64,000 nucleotides of DNA from JAAYAO01 sp051133435 (lineage in GTDB: Bacteria > Actinomycetota > Actinomycetes > Propionibacteriales > Propionibacteriaceae), in contig NZ_JBPGNY010000007.1 of the NCBI RefSeq assembly GCF_051133435.1, positions 1 through 64,000 of the forward strand, read 5' to 3'. The position numbers were made by a program, and so were the translations under genes. Below, in pieces: positions 9,051-16,044 of the stretch (within the stretch, counting starts at the first letter, position 1; each line of letters begins with the position of its first letter). The notes under the pieces were generated by a model. The model was not told the DNA's origin. It saw only the letters and a list, made by a program, of their open reading frames with translations, and searched no databases.

Positions 9051-10418
9051 TCAGACGACGACGTGGGCGATCTGGCTGGCGGCGGCGTTGCCGGAGGTGA
9101 CCACCGAACCTAGGCCGATGCCGTCGTAGGGGGCCCCGGCCAGCGCGATCGGCGGAATCGGGGCGGCCAGGGCGTTGCGGATCCGGCGCAGCCGTCCGAC
9201 ATGGCCGACCTCGGCCTGCGGGACGGTCCAGCGCACCACCTTGGTGTGCTGCGGGGCGGCGTCCAACCCGATCAGTTCGGCGAACTCGGCCTGTACCCGG
9301 GTGGCCAGCAGATCGTCGCTGCAGCGCGCCACGGTGGTCTGCCCCACCCGTCCGGCCGACAGCCGCACCAACAACAACTCGGGGTGGACGGCCTGGGGCC
9401 ACTTGTTGCTCAGGATCGTGGCGGCCTTCATCAACCGGTGCAGATGTGGCGGCACCATCACCCCGTTCACCGGGCCCTTGTGCAGCTTCGCCAGGGCCTC
9501 CTCGGCCGCGCCGCGTTCGTAGGCGGTGAGGATGGTGGCGATCGAGGCGGTGCGTCCCGCGTGCAGCGGACGGGCCACCGGGGCGACCCGTCCCAACAAG
9601 CGGGCGGCGTCCTCGGCGCTGGTGGCGACCACGAGGGCACGGGCCTCGATCACCTCCCCGTCGGTGTGTACCAGCCACCCCTCCCGGTCGGGGCGCTGCT
9701 CCAACGACGTCGCGCCCTGGCCGAGCCGCACGTCCAGCCCGGCGGCGAGGGCGTCGACGAAGGTGCGCAAACCTCCGGGGAAGGACACGAAACCGGGGCC
9801 ACCGCCGCCGGCGGGTCGCTTCGCCCGCAACAGTGAGGTGCCCTCGGTGGCCGCCTTCACCAACTGCGGGGCGGTGGCGCGCAGGCTGAGCCGGTCGATG
9901 TCGCCCGAGTGCAGGTTGCCCAGCATCGGGGCGACGAACTTGTCGACCACCTCGCGGCCGAACCGGCGGGTGAGGAACTCGCCGACGGAGATATCGCCGG
10001 TGTCCAGGGTGTGTTTGGTGTGCAGGGGCTCGCGTCCGGCCCGGATCACCCCGGCCGGGGACAGAATGCCCGAACGCAGCACCGGCAGCAGTTTCGTCGG
10101 CCCGGTCGGGCCCACCCCGGCGGGCATCGGCCGCAGCTTGTGTTCCCCGGCCAGCAGGGTGGTGCCGGTATTGGCCGGCACCAGGTCGTCGGCCAGCCCG
10201 AGCTCGTCCACGATCTTCTTCAGCACGGGGTAGTGCAGGTAGAGGGCTTCGGCGCCGACATCGATCGGCAACCCGAGGAAGTCGATGGTGCGCAGTTGAC
10301 CCCCGGCGCGATCGGCTGCCTCCAACACGATCACCTCGGCGTCGGTGTCGGTGGCGAGCCGGTGTGCGGCCACCAATCCGGCCACCCCGGCCCCGATCAC
10401 CACGACCCGCTTGCCCAT
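9051..10418 (-). CDS. hemY: Coproporphyrinogen/protoporphyrinogen oxidase, HemY type
   Basis: An FAD-dependent oxidase of heme synthesis. The N-terminal dinucleotide fold reads VVVIGAGVAGL, followed by EAADRAGGQLRT, the usual FAD contact, and DVGAEALYL. The middle and end follow HemY (GREVVDKFVAPMLGNLHSGD; PYDGIGLGSVVTSG). Starting at the ATG at 10418, which has GGAAGGGG just upstream, the protein is 455 residues. In Gram-positives HemY converts coproporphyrinogen III to coproporphyrin III. No other heme gene is adjacent. Confidence 0.9.
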   Translation of the reverse strand: MGKRVVVIGAGVAGLVAAHRLATDTDAEVIVLEAADRAGGQLRTIDFLGLPIDVGAEALYLHYPVLKKIVDELGLADDLVPANTGTTLLAGEHKLRPMPAGVGPTGPTKLLPVLRSGILSPAGVIRAGREPLHTKHTLDTGDISVGEFLTRRFGREVVDKFVAPMLGNLHSGDIDRLSLRATAPQLVKAATEGTSLLRAKRPAGGGGPGFVSFPGGLRTFVDALAAGLDVRLGQGATSLEQRPDREGWLVHTDGEVIEARALVVATSAEDAARLLGRVAPVARPLHAGRTASIATILTAYERGAAEEALAKLHKGPVNGVMVPPHLHRLMKAATILSNKWPQAVHPELLLVRLSAGRVGQTTVARCSDDLLATRVQAEFAELIGLDAAPQHTKVVRWTVPQAEVGHVGRLRRIRNALAAPIPPIALAGAPYDGIGLGSVVTSGNAAASQIAHVVV

Positions 10419-10503
10419 CGATACCCCTTCCGCCATGCCCGAGCCTACCGTCCGCATGTGGGCGCCACTGGCCTTGGTTTCGTCAACCCGTTAGTGTCCG
10501 ACC

Positions 10504-11607
10504 ATGGTCGGCAATGAGTCAGTACCGACGGTGCAACTGCTCACCCCCGAGGGTGAGCGGGTGGAGCACCCGGACTACGAGTTCAGCGGGTCGGACGAAA
10601 TGATTGCCGGCTTTCTGCGCGACATGGTGTTGGTGCGTCGGATCGACAACGAAGCGCACGCCCTGCAACGACAGGGCCAACTCGGGCTGTGGCCGTCCCT
10701 GGAGGGGCAGGAAGCCGCCCAGATCGGCTCGGGACGGGCCTTCGGCAAGAACGATTACGCCTTCCCGTCCTACCGCGAAATGGGTGTCGGCTGGGCCAAG
10801 GGCATGAAGCCGGTGGACATGATCAGCCTGTTCCGCAGCGTCGACATGTCGCCGTGGAATGTCAACGAGACCACCTTTCACATGTACACGCTGGTGATCG
10901 GCTCGCACGCCCTGCACGCCACCGGGTACGCGATGGGCCTGGAGATGGACGGGCTGGTCGGCAACAACGACCCCGAACGGGACGCCTCGGTGACCTGTTA
11001 TTTCGGGGACGGGGCCACCAGCCAGGGGGATGTGAACGAGGCCTTCGTCTTCGCGTCCAGTTACAACGCCCCGATCGTGTTCTTCCTGCAGAACAACCAG
11101 TGGGCGATCTCCGAACCGATCACCCGGCAGAGCCGGATTCCGCTCTATCAGCGGGCCCAGGGCTTCGGTTTCCCCGGTATTCGGGTCGACGGCAACGATG
11201 TGCTGGCCGTGTACGCGGTCACCTCCCAGGCCCTGGAACGGGCCCGCTCGGGCAACGGGCCGACGCTGATCGAGGCTTTCACCTACCGGATGGGTGCCCA
11301 CACCACCTCCGACGACCCGACCAAGTACCGGTTGGACGCCGAACTCGAGTACTGGCGGTTGAAGGACCCGATCGAACGGGTGGCGGCTTACCTGCGCCGC
11401 CAGGTCGGCATCGAGGAGCAGTTCTTCACCGACCTGGCCGCCGAGGCCGACGAGCTGGCCGCCGAGGTACGAGCCCAGGTGCTGGCCCTGCCAGAACCGA
11501 ATCTGGCCGAACAGTTCGACATCACGTACGCCGAACAGACCCCCTATCTGGCCGACCAGAAGCAGGCCTATCTCGATTACGCCGACTCCTTCGAGGAGCA
11601 AGCATGA
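10504..11607 (+). CDS. bkdA: Branched-chain 2-oxoacid dehydrogenase E1 alpha
   Basis: A 367-residue thiamine-diphosphate subunit. The ThDP motif runs from GDGATSQGDVNEA (168-180) to QNNQWAI (about 196-202). The family phosphorylation-loop region (YRMGAHTTSDDPTKYR) is present. It decarboxylates the 2-oxoacid and reductively acylates the E2 lipoyl arm. The substrate could be branched-chain oxoacids or pyruvate; the subunit style and lack of an aceE-type E1 favour the branched-chain enzyme. The stop overlaps the E1 beta start by 4 bases (ATGA), so this is one operon. Confidence 0.9.
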   Translation: MVGNESVPTVQLLTPEGERVEHPDYEFSGSDEMIAGFLRDMVLVRRIDNEAHALQRQGQLGLWPSLEGQEAAQIGSGRAFGKNDYAFPSYREMGVGWAKGMKPVDMISLFRSVDMSPWNVNETTFHMYTLVIGSHALHATGYAMGLEMDGLVGNNDPERDASVTCYFGDGATSQGDVNEAFVFASSYNAPIVFFLQNNQWAISEPITRQSRIPLYQRAQGFGFPGIRVDGNDVLAVYAVTSQALERARSGNGPTLIEAFTYRMGAHTTSDDPTKYRLDAELEYWRLKDPIERVAAYLRRQVGIEEQFFTDLAAEADELAAEVRAQVLALPEPNLAEQFDITYAEQTPYLADQKQAYLDYADSFEEQA

Positions 11608-12578
11608 GCAACCTCACGCTGGTCAAGGCGCTGAACGCCGGATTGCGTCGCGCCCTGGAATCCGACCCCAAGGTGCTGCTGGCCGGGCTCGACATCGGCA
11701 AACTCGGCGGGGTTTTCCGGGTCACCGAAGGTCTGCAGAAGGACTTCGGCGAACACCGGGTGATGGACTCACCGCTGGCCGAGTCGGGCATCATCGGCAC
11801 CGCGATCGGCATGGCGATGCGCGGCTACCGGCCGGTGTGCGAGATCCAGTTCGACGGCTTCGTCTTTCCCGGGTACGACCAGATCGTCAGCCAGTTGGCG
11901 AAGCTGCACGCCCGATCCAAGGGCCTGGTGCGGGTGCCGGTGGTGATCCGGGTGCCCTATGGCGGTGGCATCGGGGCGGTGGAGCACCACTCCGAGTCGC
12001 CCGAGGCCTACTTCGCGCACACCCCCGGGTTGAAGGTGGTCACCCCGTCCAACCCCAACGACGCCTTCTGGATGATCCAGCAGGCGGTGGCCTCCGACGA
12101 CCCGGTGATGTTCCTGGAGCCGAAGCGGCGCTACCACGACAAGGGTGAGGTCGATCTGGACGGTGACCCGATGCCGCTGCACCGGGCCCGGGTGGTGCGC
12201 GAGGGCACCGATGTGACCGTGCTGGCCTACGGGCCGATGGTGAAAACCTGCCTGGACGCGGCCGCCGCGGCCGCCGAGGAGGGCACCTCCCTGGAGGTGA
12301 TCGACCTGCGCACGCTGTCACCGCTGGACATGGGCACGGTGATCGCCTCGGTGGAACGCACCGGACGTGTGGTGGTGGTGCACGAGGCTCAACTGAACCT
12401 CGGGATGGGGGCCGAACTGGCCGCCCGGATCACCGAACAGTGCTTCTACGGCCTGGAGGCGCCGGTGCTGCGGGTTGCCGGTTACGACATGCCGTACCCA
12501 CCATCGCGGGTCGAGTCCGAGTATCTTCCCGATCTGGACCGGATTCTGGATGCGGTCGACCGGTCGCTGGCCTACTGA
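11604..12578 (+). CDS. bkdB: Branched-chain 2-oxoacid dehydrogenase E1 beta
   Basis: A 324-residue E1 beta subunit: a pyrimidine-binding domain with MDSPLAESGIIGTAIGMAMRGYRPV, VPYGGGIGAVEHHSESPEA and TPSNPNDAFWM, followed by a transketolase C-terminal domain (IDLRTLSPLD; VVVHEA). Its length and motifs fit the alpha2-beta2 E1 of branched-chain or acetoin/pyruvate complexes. The ATG at 11604 has GAGGAG just upstream, inside the E1 alpha 3' end, and is translationally coupled to it. Confidence 0.92.
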   Translation: MSNLTLVKALNAGLRRALESDPKVLLAGLDIGKLGGVFRVTEGLQKDFGEHRVMDSPLAESGIIGTAIGMAMRGYRPVCEIQFDGFVFPGYDQIVSQLAKLHARSKGLVRVPVVIRVPYGGGIGAVEHHSESPEAYFAHTPGLKVVTPSNPNDAFWMIQQAVASDDPVMFLEPKRRYHDKGEVDLDGDPMPLHRARVVREGTDVTVLAYGPMVKTCLDAAAAAAEEGTSLEVIDLRTLSPLDMGTVIASVERTGRVVVVHEAQLNLGMGAELAARITEQCFYGLEAPVLRVAGYDMPYPPSRVESEYLPDLDRILDAVDRSLAY

Positions 12579-12593
12579 GATAGCGAGGACGAG

Positions 12594-14006
12594 ATGAAGC
12601 AGTTCCTGCTGCCCGACCCGGGCGAGGGCCTGGTCGAGGCCGAGATCATCGAATGGCACGTACAGGTCGGTGACGAGGTCAAGGTCAACGACGTCGTGGT
12701 CGAGGTCGAAACCAGCAAGTCGATCGTCGAACTGCCGATTCCCTGGGCCGGCACCGTCAAGGAGATTCTGGTGCAGCCCGGCACCACGGTCGAGGTCGGC
12801 ACCCCGATCGTGATCATCGACGACGGTTCGGGAGACGAGGTCTCCACCCCCGAACCGACGGCCCAGCCGGAGCGTGAACCGAACCTGGTCGGCTACGGCG
12901 CGGCCGAGGGCAGCACCCGGCGCCGGGCCCGGCGGGCGGTGGAGAAGCGCCCCGAGGAAACCCGTGGCGACCTGAACCGTTCGCTGGAGTCGAAACACGG
13001 CCGGCCCGCCGAGGAACGTACCCCGCTGGCCCCGGCCGTCCCGATGCAGCCGGGCGCACCACTGCCGTCGCCGGGGGAGGGCCCCGACGAGCCGCACGGT
13101 GGCCTCGGACCGGTGCTGGCCAAGCCACCGGTACGCAAGCTGGCCCGCGATCTGGGGGTGGACCTGCATGAGGTCACCCCGAGCTCACCCGATGGCCTGA
13201 TCAGCCGCGAGGACGTGCTGGCGCACGCCGAAGCGACCCAGGACCGGGAGGCAGAGCCGCAACGGATCGCCACCGTCACCGCGATCGGCAACTTCGGCCA
13301 GGAGGAACGGGTGCCGATCAAGGGCGTGCGCAAGGCCACCGCCGAGGCGATGGTGGCTTCGGTGCACACCGCGGTGCACACCAACGAGTGGGTGCAGATC
13401 GACGTCACCCGCACCGTCGAGTTGATCGACCGGTTGAAGGAACACCGCAGCTTCCGTGACACCAAGCTGACCGCCCTGGCCTTCATCGCCAAGGTCGTGT
13501 CCTCGGTGCTGCCCCGACACCGGATGCTGAACTCGTCCTGGGACGAGGAGAACCGGGAGGTCGTGCTGCACCCGACCATCGATCTGGGCATCGCGGTCGC
13601 CGGGCCCCGGGGTCTGTTGGTGCCGAAGGTGCGCAATGCCCACGCGTTGAGCCTGGCGGAGATGGCCGAGGGAATCGACGCCGTCGCCAAGCTGGCCCGG
13701 GCCGGCAAGGCCCAGCCGTCCGATCTGGCGCGGGGCACCTTCACGATCACCAACGTCGGGGTCTTCGGTATTGACGGTGGTACGCCGATTCTGACGCCCG
13801 GTGAGGCGGCGATCCTGGCCGTCGGGCAGATCGTGCGGCGGCCCTGGGTGGTCGGTACCGGCGCCGACGAGCAGATCGTCCCGCGCTGGGTGATGTCGCT
13901 GTCGCTGGCCTTCGATCACCGGATCGTCGACGGCGAACAGGGCTCGTTGTTCCTGGCCGAGGTGGCCCGCATCCTCGAGGATCCGGGCTGGGCGTTGGCG
14001 CTTTGA
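12594..14006 (+). CDS. bkdC: Branched-chain 2-oxoacid dehydrogenase E2 (lipoyl acyltransferase)
   Basis: A 470-residue protein with one lipoyl domain (1-80; the lipoylated lysine is Lys42 in ETSKSIVEL), an Arg/Pro-rich linker (about 90-170), a peripheral subunit-binding domain near 178-210 (VRKLARDLGVDLHEV..LISREDVL), and a C-terminal acyltransferase domain with the HxxxDG active site FDHRIVDGE (His442, Asp446). It starts 16 bases after E1 beta and closes the operon. No E3 (lipoamide dehydrogenase) gene is in the window, so E3 must be shared from elsewhere. Confidence 0.93.
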   Translation: MKQFLLPDPGEGLVEAEIIEWHVQVGDEVKVNDVVVEVETSKSIVELPIPWAGTVKEILVQPGTTVEVGTPIVIIDDGSGDEVSTPEPTAQPEREPNLVGYGAAEGSTRRRARRAVEKRPEETRGDLNRSLESKHGRPAEERTPLAPAVPMQPGAPLPSPGEGPDEPHGGLGPVLAKPPVRKLARDLGVDLHEVTPSSPDGLISREDVLAHAEATQDREAEPQRIATVTAIGNFGQEERVPIKGVRKATAEAMVASVHTAVHTNEWVQIDVTRTVELIDRLKEHRSFRDTKLTALAFIAKVVSSVLPRHRMLNSSWDEENREVVLHPTIDLGIAVAGPRGLLVPKVRNAHALSLAEMAEGIDAVAKLARAGKAQPSDLARGTFTITNVGVFGIDGGTPILTPGEAAILAVGQIVRRPWVVGTGADEQIVPRWVMSLSLAFDHRIVDGEQGSLFLAEVARILEDPGWALAL

Positions 14007-14019
14007 CGGTGGGTGGGAA

Positions 14020-14318
14020 TCAGCCGACGAAGAAGTCGCGGGTGCCTTCGAACATCATCTGAATCGCGACGATGACCAGGATCATGCCCGGAGGGACCGG
14101 CGATGTAGGGCGCCGCCAACGGGACAATGAACAGGAATGTCCTCGGTTTGGGGTTCGCACAGGGAACGTTTGGGGTGGGGAAGACCATCCGGATTGCGAT
14201 CATGAGCAGGATCACCCACTGGCGACGCTCGGCCGGGGTGTTGCGCAGGCGGTGAGAAACAGCGGGACGTTGCCCAGCGGGTCCATCACGAACGAGCCAT
14301 CAATGCGGCCGAAACCAC
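14020..14318 (-). pseudogene. Decayed copy of marC (two internal deletions)
   Basis: Read on the minus strand, this stretch follows the intact marC gene at 61771-62355. The start is GTG-V-S-A-A-L-M, then MDPLGNVPLFLTA, then TPAERRQWVIL. It jumps over about 37 residues to LLMIAIRMVFPTP and to the FIVPLA.PYIAGPS region. It then jumps over about 50 more residues to GMILVIVAIQMMFEGTRDFF and a TGA at 14022-14020. Besides the two deletions there are single-base frameshifts, for example before MDPLGN. Similarity to the intact locus continues a few tens of bases past the start, to about 14345. It cannot make a working protein. It lies only 13 bases from the E2 stop. Confidence 0.88.
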
Positions 14319-14488
14319 GCGCGCACACCACCTATCGACCCAGGCGCTGAGCGTCAGTCACTGTCAGTCGGCGCATGCCGTCCTCGATATCGCCTCGCCG
14401 CAGGGCCGACGAAGGCAATCTGACCGGGATAATTCGGTGGGTTGAGGTGGCTGATTTTTGCCCAAAACCGGCATTCGAATCGTCCCTG

Positions 14489-15637
14489 TCAGCCGATGCT
14501 TGCGGGTCGTGCTTTCAAGAGCTTCAACACTGAGGCGATGCTCTGCCAATCCTTCTGCTCATAGGGGAGGATGTTGTGATGTGCCAGAGTGCGGTACCAA
14601 TCACCGAGAACTCGGGGGTCCACCCCCACATATCGATGAGGGTTTACGCGAGTCAGAAAATCCAGATCGAGCGTGTCAATGACATCAAGCACGGCTTGGG
14701 GTAGCCCTCCGGGGTAAGTGCTGGCCACTCGATCCACTCCCAAGACTTGCATCGCGTACAGCGAGGATAAGTCGGACGGAAGCGAATTGCCCCACGGGAG
14801 ACCTTGCGACCGCATCTTGACCTCGGGGAGGCCGAGTGGGAACCCGATGCTCGTTGCAACCGCAGTCAGCATCTGGTGCTTACGGAGGAACTTTTCTTCC
14901 GGCGGGTTGGCCACCGACATCAAGATGTCCGTCAACAACTGCGGATGGTTGTCGACCACTATGGCCATACTGGAAATCTCCGAAACTCCAACCAGAGGAT
15001 TTGAAATCTTCATCTCGAGTTGATCAGCCGCCGCCATCCTCAAGCGAATCTGGTCGATACGCTCATGGTATTTCGCGATGTTTCCCGCTTGAATTGAGCC
15101 GAAAGAGTATGTTCCGATGTCCAGTTCGTCACGCATCAGAATGGACCCGATTCCCATGAAGCTCCAGTTATTTCTGTTCAGGCCCAAAGCTGTGAGATTC
15201 GTCTCGATAATGAATGGATCAAAACGCTGGTAGAAGGTCCGCTCGCGAGCGAAAAGACCACCGAAGTCGAGAGAAATCAGATGGGCCTGGGGAATCATGG
15301 CATGCGCCGCGAGGGAATCGAACCCGCCGGAGAAGTTCAAGGCCCATTGCGAACCCACTCTCCGACGATAGTCGGTCCCCGGGCGAGCGTTCACAGTGGC
15401 TCTCGTCCAGCTTTCGAACCCGGAGATCTGGCTCGGCCCGAGGGGTAGATCAATGGAGATGGACTTGTAGGCCTGGCCACATAGTGTAATCAAGGCCGCA
15501 GCTACTAAATCGGGCTTGGGAGTGAACGAGTACGGCAATCTGAAATAGAGCTCGTCCGTCTTGTCGTGAACAACCTCACATCGCAAGTAGCCATCGGAGC
15601 TTGTCTCGATATTCCGGAAGGAAATGGTCTCAGACAC
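14489..15637 (-). CDS. PP-loop (SGGxDS) protein of unknown function, low G+C
   Basis: A 382-residue soluble protein with SGGFDS at 103-108, preceded by a hydrophobic strand (WALNF). This is the pyrophosphate-binding PP-loop of ATP-pyrophosphatase/adenine-nucleotide alpha-hydrolase-fold enzymes, which adenylate a substrate and then release it by amidation, thiolation or similar. The rest (LISLDFGGLF, the C-terminal VDPRVLGDWYRTLAHHN) matches no family I can name. Base composition is visibly lower in G+C than its neighbours, with AT-rich codons, suggesting transfer. The GTG at 15637 is chosen for its AAGGAG with ideal spacing. It is a single gene with its own promoter-like upstream sequence. 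Polysaccharide loci elsewhere contain PP-loop sugar amidotransferases (WbpG type), but this protein does not look like them beyond the motif. Confidence 0.7.
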   Translation of the reverse strand: MSETISFRNIETSSDGYLRCEVVHDKTDELYFRLPYSFTPKPDLVAAALITLCGQAYKSISIDLPLGPSQISGFESWTRATVNARPGTDYRRRVGSQWALNFSGGFDSLAAHAMIPQAHLISLDFGGLFARERTFYQRFDPFIIETNLTALGLNRNNWSFMGIGSILMRDELDIGTYSFGSIQAGNIAKYHERIDQIRLRMAAADQLEMKISNPLVGVSEISSMAIVVDNHPQLLTDILMSVANPPEEKFLRKHQMLTAVATSIGFPLGLPEVKMRSQGLPWGNSLPSDLSSLYAMQVLGVDRVASTYPGGLPQAVLDVIDTLDLDFLTRVNPHRYVGVDPRVLGDWYRTLAHHNILPYEQKDWQSIASVLKLLKARPASIG

Positions 15638-15671
15638 CGTAAACTCCTTTGTGGGAAAGCGCCGCATAATG

Positions 15672-15702
15672 AAGCTAGCATATTGATGAAAACTCGTGTC
15701 AA
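15672..15702 (-). promoter_or_regulatory. Sigma-70-like promoter for the PP-loop gene
   Basis: On the minus strand a perfect TTGACA (15702-15697) is followed, after 19 bases, by TAGCTT (15677-15672). An overlapping TATGCT is also present, in an AT-rich stretch that stands out from the surroundings. The expected transcript start lies about 28 bases before the GTG. The spacer is longer than optimal, so this is a candidate only. Confidence 0.45.
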
Positions 15703-15729
15703 GCGCCGGGGAAGTTTCCAAATAACGAC

Positions 15730-15991
15730 CGCGACGTGCGGGTCAGCTTGGGCTGGCGAGTCTGGCGTGCGTTCCGCTCCGGTGCAGGGGACGCCATGAG
15801 CCGCCGGTTGATCAGCCCCGGCCGGCGGACGAATTTGTGGTGCGCGGTGTTGGGTAACGCCCGGATTGGTAACGGGATATTGCTCGTTCCGGACGGAGTG
15901 GTCAACCCGGCGCGTCGCATAGAGGGGCTGCGCCGTGTGGGCGATTGCCGGTCTGTTCGGGCTGAACCACGACGAGTATCGACGTGGGTGA
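15730..15991 (+). pseudogene. Relic of a GT2 glycosyltransferase C-terminus
   Basis: Translation gives RAFRSGAGDAMSRRLISPG, a degenerate hydrophobic stretch (ARIGNGILL) and RRIEGLRR. In the +1 frame this is followed by GLFGLNHDEYRRG and a TGA at 15989-15991. It parallels the last ~90 residues of the intact GT2 at 37141-38064 (AFRSGAGDTIARRLIAPG; RRIKGFRRL; GLLGVNHEEYRR). The catalytic N-terminal part is missing and the frame is broken, so it is a remnant. It is open in frame with the downstream glycosyltransferase gene, which could mislead start calling for that gene. Confidence 0.8.
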
Positions 15992-16044
15992 GGTCCACCC
16001 AGCGCGATAGGGTTGCCGAGGTAAGCTGCCCGGAGGAGTTGAGA

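Noticed and set aside
10689..11603. In-frame extension upstream of E1 beta
   Set aside because: It overlaps E1 alpha out of frame and is Arg/Gly/Pro rich. The ATG at 11604 overlaps the E1 alpha stop in the normal way.
15736..16044. N-terminal extension of the two-domain glycosyltransferase
   Set aside because: These bases are a relic of another GT2 C-terminus. The GTG at 16045 has GGAGGAG and begins just before the GT2 domain.
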